This document shows positions 54,445 to 64,000 of a DNA stretch of 64,000 nt, in pieces. Position numbers and translations under genes: made by a program. Source of the DNA: Telmatactis stephensoni (Eukaryota > Cnidaria > Anthozoa > Actiniaria > Isophelliidae). The stretch is taken from the NCBI GenBank assembly GCA_029948255.1, contig JALIZF010001883.1:992001-1056000 (forward strand), in the 5' to 3' direction. The notes below the pieces were generated by a model. It had not been told where the DNA came from. It searched no databases and saw only the letters and a program-made list of their open reading frames with translations. Positions within the stretch are counted from its first letter, which is position 1; each line of letters begins with the position of its first letter.

Positions 54445-55309
54445 TCATGATTTTCGTGGTAAGAGTCTTTCCAAAAGTGTCATCATTGCAGCAGTCTGTT
54501 GTTGCTGCTGTTGAAGCATTTGCATTTCAAACATTTTATTCTGCTGATTCAAACCTTGTGCCTGTCTAGCAGCCTCTTGTTCTTGCTCCTTCTTCCTGAG
54601 GGCAATTTCCTCCATTTTTAGCTCTTTATCCATTTCTGCCTTCTCTTTAAGAAATTCTACAGCATCAGAACTGATTCTCCTCCTTTTACCTTTCTTAGAT
54701 TCTTCTTCTTTAGGTTCAGAACTCTTTTGGGTCTCTCCATACCTCTCCATAGCTTGTTTACGTAAATCTTCAGCTGTTTTTTTATCTGCTTCTACCTTCT
54801 TTTGTGTACTCTCAGGGTCTCTCGATTCTTCTGCTAGCTTTTCTCTCTCAATTATTTCACTGACTAAGGCATCCAGTTCAGATTCTTCATCTACTTCTAT
54901 ACCACTTGCAGCTTCTTCACCCTTGATTTTCTCGTGATATCTGTTTTGAAGTCGTTCAATTCTTTCTCTGACTCCTCTTTGCCCAACTTTGAATATTACT
55001 TCGACATTCTTGTTCAGTGTCTCAGCTATCTTAGTCCACGATTTCCCTCTATCATCACTCCCTTTTTTGTATTTATATGGCTCTTCAACAAGTGTCTCAC
55101 GACATAAGAGCACGTCGTGCTTCTCAGTCCAATCCATAGGCCTATAAATAAAAGGAAAAATAAAATCGTTCTGAGCAAGGTAAAACGCTGAAAGGCTTTA
55201 TTGTTTTAATATTCAATATTTAGCTATCGAATTAGGACAAGTTATGCTCGTTATACAACAGAATAAACATGCAAATAACTTACGGAGCTCTTTTGACTTT
55301 TGCCGCCAT
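54445..55309 (-). CDS. Harbinger accessory (Myb/SANT-like) protein
   Basis: Two exons: 55309-55284 (ATG GCG GCA, MAAKVKRAP; donor CTCC/GTAAGT) and 55141-54445 (acceptor TTTATTTATAG), joined as APPMDWTEKHDVLLC. An N-terminal trihelix/Myb-like region (LCRETLVEEPYKY, GKSWTKIAETLN, RGVRERIERLQNRY) is followed by an acidic/basic coiled coil and a Gln-rich end (EMQMLQQQQQQTAAMM, LLERLLP). It is the counterpart of the gene at 27278-29318. The frame is intact although the partner transposase is truncated. Confidence 0.82.
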
Positions 55310-55635
55310 GTGATTTCTCCTGTATATTGAGAATGCTTGTATATTCACTGCAAAAGACAAACAAGTTGGATTGATCAAAAAAACTTACTTAAATGCTTAC
55401 TTCATGTACTTTCAAAAGCAAATAAATACTTTTAGTACAAGGAAAAGCACAAAAATCGTAGAAAAGTGGTCCTAAAACTGAAGTCTTACCGACTACGTCA
55501 AACTCCTTCTTCTCAAGTAGTAGGATTCGTCGCTACGGCGAGTCCAGACTCTTGCGCATGCGCAGTGTCATCCTTTGATTAAAAGTTACTTCCGGTGGCC
55601 GTAGTAGAGGCTTGCCGTAGCGTTTGCTTAAACTC

Positions 55636-56236
55636 CCTATTATCTTCAATAATGCTACCGGTATGGCTACCCTTTGGGAGAGCACCCCATTGTTGTCAGA
55701 CTACTAAAAGGAATGTTTGTATCTAGGCCTCCTGAGCCCAAGTATACTTGCACTTGGAATGTTGATGTGTTATTAAATGTTTTAAAGACATGGGTTCCAC
55801 TGACAAATTTAAGCTTAAAACAACTAACATTGAAGACAGTCGCCCTGATGGCCCTGACATCTGCGCAAAGAAGCCAGACCCTTGAAGCACTGAGTATTGA
55901 TTGCATGTCCTCCTCGCCACAGGAGGTAGAGTTCTGTGTAAAGGACATTCTGAAAACCTTGCCAGACCAGGGAAAAGTTCATTTCGTATTACATTCCAAT
56001 GCATTTCAGGAAGATGAAGAACTCTGTGTTTGTTCTACATTAAGAGAGTAATTGCTCGAACCCAAGAGACAAGGAAAGTCTCTCAATACTTCCAGACTGT
56101 TCATATCCTATGGACAACCGTATAAGGTGGTGTGTAGCTCTACAATGTTCACGATGGCTGAAAGATACATTGACAATGGCTGGTATAGACACTAGTATTT
56201 TCAAAGGTCATAGCTATAGATCGGCGTCAACATCCA
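55636..56236 (+). pseudogene. DIRS tyrosine recombinase, second copy (first part)
   Basis: This is a close copy of 51916-52518, beginning TTATCTTCAATAATGCTACC exactly at the Harbinger right end and running to HSYRSAS. Indels break it (for example near 55963, 56051 and 56150). It stops at 56236 where the long-TIR element enters, and the rest follows at 59223. Confidence 0.88.
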
Positions 56237-59222
56237 TAGTGCAGGCATATCGTGCACAAAAAGTGCAGAATTGTTCAGTTTTTTGCTACAAGCATGAAAA
56301 TTGGCACAATGATAGAAGACAACATGCTGACTAATTCCTGATATAGCGCCACGCCCAAAAATCAATACTTCCAGTTTTACACATGTGGAATTAATTTTCA
56401 CTTAAAATTAAATACAATTGTTGCATTAACTAGTTGGTTCATGAATTGTGATAATTCTTTACAAGTACTGTTCCTTCTACCTAACTGACTATAGTGCCCC
56501 ACCCTATTCCTCGTACTTCCAGTTTTATGTTAATGGCTTTAATTAAATTCAAAATTACTGAAAATAACCGTTTTCTATAATGCTATCACTACCAACTAAT
56601 CCAAATTGGTATAATGATGCATGCCCTTTTTATTTCACATGCACTGCCACACCCTAAACTTAGTACTGCCAGTATAGATACATAGGAATACCTCAAGTCT
56701 CTCAAGTATCAAAATTATTCACCTCGTTTTAAAGTCAAGGAGATAGAATAATAGACGGATATGATTGAAACAACGCAATTTGCATAACATGCAACCATGG
56801 CAACGCCTTTTCAAAAGTACTTCCAGTAATAGTACATTGTAATTGATTATTGGGGTTACTGGGATTTATTAATTTTGGATTATGGAAAATCTAATATTTT
56901 TAAGGTAAGACTCTTTGACAAGGGAGAGGGCTATTGCAGTTCACTCGTAGCAACCATTAAATTTTATTATTTCAACTTCCCAAACAAATTAATTCCATTT
57001 GCAATCACCTCCACAATCACACATGGCTGTGCACACGAGCTGCAATTTTGCACATTTTTATCTTGCTGACATTTACATCTGGTCAGGTGGCTACACATTT
57101 CCAAAATCTCTTGCTTAGTTTTCCCACAATTGCGTCAATTTAATCTTTTCGGTCTGCCTTTGTCTACTGCCAAGTGCGGCGCAGAGGGTAGCTGCAACGA
57201 CTGACCTGGCTAGATAAGCGGTTAGTCTCTTAATGTGATTTTGGCGGAGTGCTGCAGATGGGATGCTGCCCCCATTGACTTGGCTTTTTTTGAAAACATT
57301 TCCTTCTATAAAGTCAATAACTATTTGGCAAAAGTTAGTTTAACTGTACAGTAGTACAACAAATTGCTGCAGTAGACTGACATATATTTCCAACAGATCT
57401 TTACATACAGAATCATTCAAAGGCCGTTCAAATGTTGTTTTTACTTCTGCAAACAATACCTTCAAGTCCCCAAGGCAGAGATTTTCCCGAATATAGACAT
57501 TTCATTGCAGCCCGTGAAGACAAAGAAATGAAAAGTTTTACTTCGAAATCGCGGGACGTTGGTGCGCAGATCTCCAGGCCTATTCCAGGCCCTAAAATCG
57601 CCCAAAATCGCCTTCAGTTTTGAGTATCTTTGAGGATAATTTTGCTAAAATCGCCCAAAATTACGGCGATTTTAGTGCCCGGAGTAGGCCTATTTCCAGA
57701 GCCAGAGGCTCGTGGAAAAAGCAATTTAAGATGGGCCCTTTTCTCCCGCTCTCCACCAATGCTCCATTTTAAGGGTATTTACAGTATATTTAAGCTACAC
57801 GGAAAGAACAGAAGTCGAAACAAGGATAGGAAGTCACTGATATTCGATGGGGATCAAACTTGGGACCTCTCGCACTAACCAACTGTGCAATCCTTGCTCC
57901 TAAAAGTCGTGGAAGCCATGGAAAGCAGGAAGTGCAGCTGCTTTGCTAGGGCCTAGTGCTCTGAAAACTTCAAGAACTGCAATATCACAATCCTTACAAA
58001 TGAAAAAAAAAGCCTTGAGTCTGATTCCTCTTAAGTGCATGTTGCCAATCCAGTGAATTCCCGTTCTACATCACATGTTAATCCTTGCCCAAAAGAAGAA
58101 ACCAAGTGTATGTTTCCAGGCAACTTGATGACTTTAATTTGGAAATTTCAACTAAAAGTGAAAGCTCTCAAAAACCTAAGGAATCCAGCGAATTCCCGTT
58201 CAACACTAATTTTTCTCCAACAGAAGAAATCAAGTGTTTCTTGTTGGGCAATATGATGGATTTGCAAATTTCAGCAAAAAATAAAAAAAGCTCAATACCC
58301 TAAGGAATCTTTCCCAGTTCTACACGCTTTGGTTGACCATGGCTTTGTTAACTTCTAGATATGGTCTGTGATTTGAGGCTATCAGTGCCGCAATATTCGC
58401 TCCACATTACATCAACCCTGGAGAAATTCTGTATTAAACTGGGTCTTCACAGTCATGTGTAATTGATCAGGCTATTGTGAACGGGTTTTCTTTATGTGGA
58501 AAATTATAAAATAGTGAGAATTATTGATTGTTACGAGGGAAGTGCAATAACAGTGGCCTTTAATGCAGGAATCCCTACAGAAAGATGTCAGATTGCCATA
58601 TACCCAAACCTAATTCCAGATCATCAATTCCAAAGTATTATTACTGGAAGTACTTTTGAAAAGGCGTTGCCATGGTTGCATGTTATGCAAATTGCGTTGT
58701 TTCAATCATATCCGTCTATTATTCTATCTCCTTGACTTTAAAACAAGGTGAATAATTTTGATACTTGAGAGACTTGAGGTATTCCTATGTATCTATACTG
58801 GCAGTACTAAGTTTAGGGTGTGGTAGTGCATGTGAAATGAAAAGGGCATGCATCATTAGACCCATTTGGATTAGTTGGTAGTGATAGCATTGTAGAAAAC
58901 GGTTATTTTCAGTAATTTTGAATTTAATTAAAGCCATTAACATAAAACTGGAAGTACGAGGAATAGGGTGGGGCACTATAGTCAGTTAGGTAGAAGGAAC
59001 AGTACTTGTAAAGAATTATCACATTTCATGAACCAACTAGTTAATGCAACAATTGTATTTAATTTTAAGTGAAAATTAATTCCACGTGTGTAAAACTGGA
59101 AGTATTGATTTTTGGGCGTGGCGCTATATCAGGAATTAGTCAGCATGTTGTCTTCTATCATTGTGCCAATTTTCATGCTTGTAGCAAAAAACTGAACAAT
59201 TCTGCACGATATGCCTGCACTA
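56237..59222. mobile_element. 2986-bp element with about 600-bp terminal inverted repeats
   Basis: The left arm 56237-56846 and right arm about 58620-59222 are inverted copies beginning TAGTGCAGGCATATCGTGCA, with high identity. CCA lies on both sides (56234-56236 and 59223-59225), a 3-bp duplication. The left arm has a 10-bp extra piece (CAAAAAGTGC). The interior has no transposase-like frame, so this is a non-autonomous DNA transposon of unknown superfamily. ACTTCCAGT-like motifs recur in the arms. Confidence 0.85.
56847..58619. other. Interior of the long-TIR element, no gene
   Basis: It contains a tRNA-like minus-strand segment at about 57838-57900 (TTGCACAGTTGGTTAGTGCG A box, TTTGATCCCC B-box-like), perhaps a SINE head. 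Two imperfect copies of a unit of about 125 bp lie at 58059-58192 and 58193-58313 (GAATTCCCGTTC...CCTAAGGAATC). Short AAAATCGCCCAAAAT repeats occur near 57594-57662. No transposase motif was found. Confidence 0.5.
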
Positions 59223-59361
59223 CCAAGGCAGATGGCCTTGGAGTGTCAATGGATGTAATTTTAAAAGCTGCCAACTGGGCCAGAGCTGGCACATTTAGTA
59301 AATTTTACAAGAAGCAGACTTGTGATGACGGGGCGTTTGCTCGAGCAGTGCTAAGCACTTA
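59223..59361 (+). pseudogene. DIRS tyrosine recombinase, C-terminal part
   Basis: The frame resumes after the insertion: KADGLGVSMDVILKAANWA, then TFSKFYKKQ with the nucleophile Tyr, and a stop at 59361. With the first part at 55636-56236 it shows that the element entered between the His/Arg motif and the Tyr of the recombinase. Confidence 0.85.
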
Positions 59362-59394
59362 AGCAATACACTGTAATTGTTCCAGTTCTTTATA

Positions 59395-59480
59395 CGAGAG
59401 TCTATGGGAGTACGGGGGAGTCTATGGGAGAACGTGGGAGTCTATGGGAGTACGTGGGAGTCTATGGGAGTTATATAGAA
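59395..59480. repeat. 21-bp tandem repeat (GAGTCTATGGGAGTACGTGG)
   Basis: Four to five units directly follow the recombinase remnant. Confidence 0.85.
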
Positions 59481-59496
59481 CGTTAAAAACGGAGCC

Positions 59497-59675
59497 GTGC
59501 AGCCCATGGGGAAATAGTTCATAGATTTTTCAGCCAATCAGCGCGCGCGTTATATGTGTCGCCATCTTAAAAACGAACAATTTGAAAAAGACGATGACGA
59601 AGATAGAGCGCGCGCAGTGCAGCCCATGGGCAAATAGTTCATAGCTTTCTGGCCAATCAGAGCGCGCGTAAGATT
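59497..59675. repeat. Direct repeat of about 62 bp
   Basis: GTGCAGCCCATGGGGAAATA through CAGCCAATCAGCGCGCG occurs at about 59497-59556 and, slightly changed, at 59617-59675. A CCAATCAG (CCAAT-like) motif is in both. Confidence 0.7.
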
Positions 59676-59689
59676 GTAGCTATGTTATA

Positions 59690-61151
59690 AATAATTATCG
59701 TCCCATTTCGATTATACCTGTCGTCGCGAAAGTTTTCGAGCGAATTATATACGATCAAATTTACGATTACCTCACTAAAAATGGGTTGTTATCAGATCAA
59801 CAATCTGGTTTCCGTTCCCTTCATTTTACGGTTACCGCTTTGCTTGAGGTAACGAATGACTGAGCTTACAATATTGACAAAGGCAGTGTCTACGCAGTAA
59901 TTTTCTTGGATCTGAAAAAAGCATTTGACCGGCTGTCGATCACCATATTCTTTTATCTAAATTACATGAATATGGCGTACAAGGATTGATGGTTGGTCAT
60001 TGTTGGTTTCGTTCTTATCTGGATAATCGTAAACAAAAATGTTTCGTAAATGGTTCGCTCTCTAACAGCCAATCACTAACTTGTGGGATTCCACAGGGAA
60101 CAATTTTAGGGCCACTACTGTTTCTAATCTATATTAACGATCTTCCAAATTGTCTCTCAATATCTAAGCCTTGAATGTACGCAGACGATACTCACTTAAC
60201 CTTTGCCAGTAACTGTGTAGACACGATTAATGAGGTCTTAAATCGCGATCTTGCTAAGGTCAATGAATGGCTTATCGCGAACAAATTCACATTAAATGCA
60301 AGCAAAACAGAATTTATGTTAATCGGATCAAGACAAAGGTTAAGTACTTTTGACAAATCTATAAAGCAAGTTTCTAGCACTAAATCTCTTGGTGTGCACA
60401 TTGACGAAAATCTCTCTTGGAATGTGCACATCGAGACCATTGCTAAGAAAATTGCATCTGGCCTGGGAGCTTTAAAGAGGTGTAGACGATTTGTTCCTCA
60501 AAGCACGCTGCATTCTGTTTTCAGTGCCTTAATACAGCCTCATTTTGATTATTGTAGTGTTGTTTGGGGACACTGTAATAAGACCCTTTCTGACAAACTA
60601 CAAAAATTGCAAAACCGCGCTGCGCGTTTTCTAACCTTTTCCAGCTATGACACAAATGCCGGACTTCTCTTTGAACGGCTCGGCTGGAAAAGATTGGAAT
60701 CTCAAAGGCAAATACAAGAAGCAGTAATGGTGTACAAATCTCTTAACGGTCTTGTACCTACCTATTTGCAATCTATCTTTACTGATAGGAGTAATATAAC
60801 TCAATACGAAATGAGAGACACCGTGGGCAAACTCGCTGTTCCTTTGCCCCGCACAAACTATCTAAAAAACAGTTTTAGTTACCAAGGTGCGGTGCTTTGG
60901 AACAGCTTACCACCTGATTTGCGGCAAGCACAAACTCTCAATGGTTTTCGAATTGGTTGCCGTCATCATTTTTCTTAGTCACAAACTAGCTTTTTACTTT
61001 TTATGGCACACGGCATTCATGTAAAGCAGAGTTATGTTAGTATAGATTAGTATTGTTTTAGTTATTAGTATTGTATTTATTACCATTAGTATTTTATAAT
61101 TGTATTTCTGATGAATTTACCGTGTTTAAATAAAGTTACTATCTATCTATC
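59690..61151 (+). mobile_element. LINE 3' part with reverse transcriptase (CR1/L2-like)
   Basis: RT motifs in order: RPISIIPVVAKVFERII, QQSGFRSLH, AVIFLDLKKAFD, LTCGIPQGTILGPLLFLIY, MYADDTHLTF, LGVHIDENLSW and FDYCSVVWG, ending RIGCRHHFS at 60978. A TGA at about 59863, an indel near 59930 and a TGA at 60172 break the frame. The region 60175-60978 is one open frame. The 3' UTR ends AAATAAAGTTACTATCTATCTATC at 61151, a simple-repeat tail usual for this group. The endonuclease is missing, so it is 5' truncated. Confidence 0.88.
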
Positions 61152-62905
61152 AGCAAACGGTTCATTTCCCGCGCTCCGGAAATGAGCTTTATATCTGTCG
61201 TCACCGTAATAGGAGTGAAAAGTTTACTGCCAAAGATAAGTTTCAAATGTATCAATATTAAAAAATATATACATGGCAGATCGTTAAAATTCTCTTCTTT
61301 GTATATTTTTCAATGGAAATCAGAGATTTCGAATAAAACGATAGTCTGGCTCGTGAAAAAGTGTTGTTAAACTCAACTCTTGTTTAGTGACCCCAGGTTA
61401 ATCCAATTATACTCTTAAAACTGCACCTCAACGGAACGCTATATTTGGACCTTGAAATTCTGTCCCAAAAATCGATAAACAAACAAATATATATTTTCTT
61501 CTCGGTCAGTATCTTTATGATAGATGTTTTCTGTTTGTCATTTCAACAAGAAATTCTAAAAACATCGCGTTCCTTCACAAAAGCACGATAATGAAAATAC
61601 CATGGTATAGTGACAGACTTCCTGAAACTGGAAGCCTGAAGCTGATTGGCTAATTCTAGGGAACGGAATGTTACGCTCGAGTCAGCAGCCGGTGCTGGAC
61701 GTCACCCAGCCATGTGGAATATTGGTTTACATCTCGATCGAGATACGTACTACGAGCATGCTCAGTGAACCGCGCATAAACTAATGCCACAAGGTGTTAT
61801 AAACACTAACGAAAAAATAACATTTGGTCACATCTATTTAAAATTCAAAAGGTTGTAAAGATATCAGTTTGACAATTACAACAAAATACAGGTTAAATAT
61901 TGACAGCTTATCCCTAATGAAAGCTGGCCATGGTTACGTACAGCAATGTGTATCTTACCTGAGTACCAGGCCCTCTGGGAAAGAGGGCAGAGGGCCTGAC
62001 TGACTCAAATTATGTGCATCGCATTTGTAATTACAAATTTAGAGTTTTTAAAAACTTTTGTGTTGTTTATTTTTGTTCCGCATTCTTGGCATTTATTTGA
62101 GCTGCCTTGAGGTCAAATACTATACTGATGGAAATCTAGATATGTTACACCGTTAAGGATTGGGGGAGGGAGGGAGGGAGGGAGAGAGAGAGACTGAGGA
62201 AAAGGGAAGGAGTGGGGGAAAGAAGGGAGAAACTGCCAGCTATGCAGGCTATTGCAAAGCGCTAGCGTCCACTGAGGACATGGGGCTGGCATCTCGTGGC
62301 ACTTTACTGTCTGTTAGAAATGGCTAGTAACTAGTGATTATTAGACCCTTTAAGAATTATTATAAAATAATTTGGATAGTACGCTCACTCTGATTGGCCC
62401 AGAAGCGTTCTAGATGAGCCTATCTAAACACGCTACGTCATCCGTACGCCAAACAAGGCTCATTTTCCCTGGTCTCTTTCAACATCACACTTATTTCAAC
62501 TAAAGCATTCCAGTTTCAAAGCAAAAAAATACCTTCTGCAAGAGGGAAAAAAACTAATAAAATATTGGTTTTAGCAGAAATCAAAGTAAACAAACTAGAA
62601 TGGGAAAAGTGTGAGAGTACATTACCGTGAATCATTCCCTAGCAAACCAACCTAGCAGACCAAAATATGCTTGACATGACGCAAATACTTACCGGTAATA
62701 CACACAAATAGAAACACAAACAAAAAAGCAAACAAGCAAGCAAAAAGCTCGTTGATAAAGAGGAAAAGGAATTATCCGTAAATTTCTAACAAAAAATTCC
62801 ATAAACACGGCATGCAAAACACTGGGGCTCAAAGAAAAATTGAGCCCTGAAAAGCAGCAACTACGTACGGTGGCCCATAAGGGACATCCAGGTTTATTTT
62901 CGATC
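61152..62905. other. Gene-free interval
   Basis: It contains a short hairpin at about 61966-61998 (CAGGCCCTCTG...CAGAGGGCCTG) and a (GGGA)n/(GA)n run at about 62162-62193. No coding or RNA feature was recognised. Confidence 0.45.
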
Positions 62906-63220
62906 TTTAAACGCCCAGGGTTTTTGGCTAAACGCCCAGGTTTTTTTCTAGACGCCCAGGGTTTTTTCTTAGACGCCCAGGGTTTTTTTTCCAGACGCCC
63001 AGGGTTTTTTTTCTTAGACGCTCGGGGTTTTTTTCTAGACGCCCAGGTTTTTTTTCCAGACGCCCAGTGTTTTTTTTTTTTCTTAGACGCCCAGGTTTTT
63101 TTTTTTTTTCTAGACGCCCAGGTTTTTTCCCTAAGCGCCCAGATTTTTTTCTTAGACGCCCAGGGTTTTTCTTTTCTAGACGCCCAGGGTTTTTTCTAGA
63201 CGCCCAGGTTTTTCTTAAAC
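62906..63220. repeat. Minisatellite with unit of about 20 bp (GACGCCCAGG plus T-run)
   Basis: About 15 units of TAGACGCCCAGG followed by 5-13 T residues; the T-run length varies most. The last unit overlaps the stop region of the integrase-type gene to the right. The 119-codon Phe-rich plus-strand frame is an artefact. Confidence 0.92.
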
Positions 63221-64000
63221 GTCTTTACCGCTGAAACCAAGATTGCAGGCACATTTAAGGAACAATGGCTTCCAGCTCGTGTTTTGGAATAGTTCCCTTG
63301 TGCAATATCTAAATCGTCGTCACTAACTTTTGTGGAGAAGTCTCTAGTACAGAGCCTTTCAGGAAGGAAATATAGCACATCAGGCTTTCCTGGAGGAGAG
63401 TCCCTGTTGTTGGATGGGCGGATTTGATGCAAATTCCAATGCTTGGCTACCTCGTCCAATTCTTTTTGAATCAAACGCATGAAACAAAAGCGTAAACACT
63501 CAAAATGGAATGGATCACTATCGTTATATAGACCAGAATCTCTGAGGTCTTTAAAATAGTTTATCCACCAATTAGAATTGGACTTTCGAAGGAAGGACCA
63601 CCAAGCTTCTATACGCTGATTGGAAACTGATCTTCCATACAAAAAACACTCTACCCCTGCAATAACGTCAGGGCTGTCTCTTCTAAGGAATCTTTGTATA
63701 CCAGCGACGTAAACGTTTTCCGTTCCACAGTCTGCTCTTATGAATTTAGGTGTCCCCTTAATGACACGCAAGCAGTCAATAAAATATTTTGCGATAATCT
63801 TTGGATCGTTGTTGGAAGGTCCAACCTCTAACCACATAATGCGACGACTATAACCATCAATGGCGCCATGAATTGCAAAGCCAAAGGGTTTTAGTTTGTC
63901 ATAGCCATCTATGTGCCAGATAAAATTTGGGCCACTTGCATTGTAAGCTCGTCTCCTGAACCTTTTTCTTGACCTGAGTTTAACACCATCTGGATCGAGA
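63196..64000 (-). CDS. DDE integrase-type transposase, incomplete at the window edge
   Basis: The frame enters from the right edge and ends at 63196. It carries FIWHIDGYDKLKPFGFAIHG (first Asp), IDGYSRRIMWLEVG, FIRADCGTENVYVAGIQ (second Asp), SVSNQRIEAWWSFLRK (Glu) and ELDEVAKHWNLHQIRPS, the full D-D-E series of an rve-like integrase core seen in many fish and invertebrate transposon-derived genes. The final codons (TFKKNLGV) lie inside the first minisatellite unit, so the natural C-terminus may have been replaced. No stop or slip was seen in the visible part. The N-terminus lies beyond 64000. Confidence 0.85.
   Translation of the reverse strand, partial: LDPDGVKLRSRKRFRRRAYNASGPNFIWHIDGYDKLKPFGFAIHGAIDGYSRRIMWLEVGPSNNDPKIIAKYFIDCLRVIKGTPKFIRADCGTENVYVAGIQRFLRRDSPDVIAGVECFLYGRSVSNQRIEAWWSFLRKSNSNWWINYFKDLRDSGLYNDSDPFHFECLRFCFMRLIQKELDEVAKHWNLHQIRPSNNRDSPPGKPDVLYFLPERLCTRDFSTKVSDDDLDIAQGNYSKTRAGSHCSLNVPAILVSAVKTFKKNLGV

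Larger units (their letters stand above)
52520..55635. mobile_element. PIF/Harbinger transposon, left end missing
   Basis: It contains the transposase 3' part (plus) and a Myb-like accessory gene (minus), the same convergent two-gene plan as at 26735-31354. The right end reads ...GCTTAAACTCCCT, a plausible Harbinger terminus, and abuts DIRS sequence at 55636. No matching AGGGAGTTTAAGC was found at the left; there the transposon begins inside the transposase gene. Confidence 0.75.

Noticed and set aside
57838..57900. tRNA gene inside the long-TIR element
   Set aside because: Only A- and B-box-like blocks are present; no cloverleaf could be drawn.
62840..63199. 119-codon Phe-rich frame
   Set aside because: A reading of the GACGCCCAGG-T(n) minisatellite.

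Overview
The window is eukaryotic, with GT-AG introns, decayed non-LTR elements, DIRS and Penelope-type elements and long simple repeats. It has almost no identifiable host gene. The mix (PIF/Harbinger, P-element/THAP9-like, BEL/Pao, Ty3/gypsy, DIRS, Penelope, L2/CR1-type LINEs, a KDZ-like transposase) and the AT-rich background fit a marine invertebrate, most likely an anthozoan cnidarian such as a stony coral. The taxon is an inference from element types and was not tested by any search. No rRNA, intact tRNA or CRISPR array was seen.

Layout. 1-14.9 kb, mostly minus strand: two PIF1-like helicase C-terminal remnants (about 130-650 and 10.58-11.45 kb), an unrecognised decayed gene split by a complete Ty3/gypsy element (3655-10196, 137-bp LTRs, TCTC duplication), two copies of a 263-bp MITE, and short spliced gene fragments at 12.6-14.35 kb including a SAM-domain-like exon. 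14.96-20.17 kb: a transposon-like unit whose two ends are inverted arrays of a GTAC-rich repeat of about 60 bp, with a spliced KDZ-like transposase inside.

20.8-36 kb is a nested stack. A gypsy 3' LTR (about 153 bp when reassembled by coordinate) has been broken twice: by an internally deleted BEL/Pao element (20890-26699, TGTAC duplication) and by a two-gene PIF/Harbinger transposon (26735-31354, AAT duplication). The gypsy RNase H/integrase body (31.4-33.35 kb) runs in frame into a Penelope-type RT plus GIY-YIG endonuclease (33.35-34.8 kb). 35-43.5 kb holds LINE 3' fragments, two exons of a P-element/THAP9-like transposase and a 69-bp satellite. 43.5-48.6 kb is nearly empty of recognisable coding sequence.

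48.7-59.4 kb: a DIRS element (gag, RT-RNase H, tyrosine recombinase) whose recombinase part occurs twice, once fused in frame to a 5'-truncated Harbinger transposase (52.5-55.6 kb) and once split by a 2986-bp element with about 600-bp terminal inverted repeats (56237-59222). 59.7-61.15 kb is a LINE RT remnant. The window closes with a 20-bp-unit minisatellite and an incomplete DDE integrase-type gene running off the right edge.

The coding sequences serve element mobility (reverse transcription, integration, transposition) rather than a host pathway. The main interest lies in how the elements are nested and fused.
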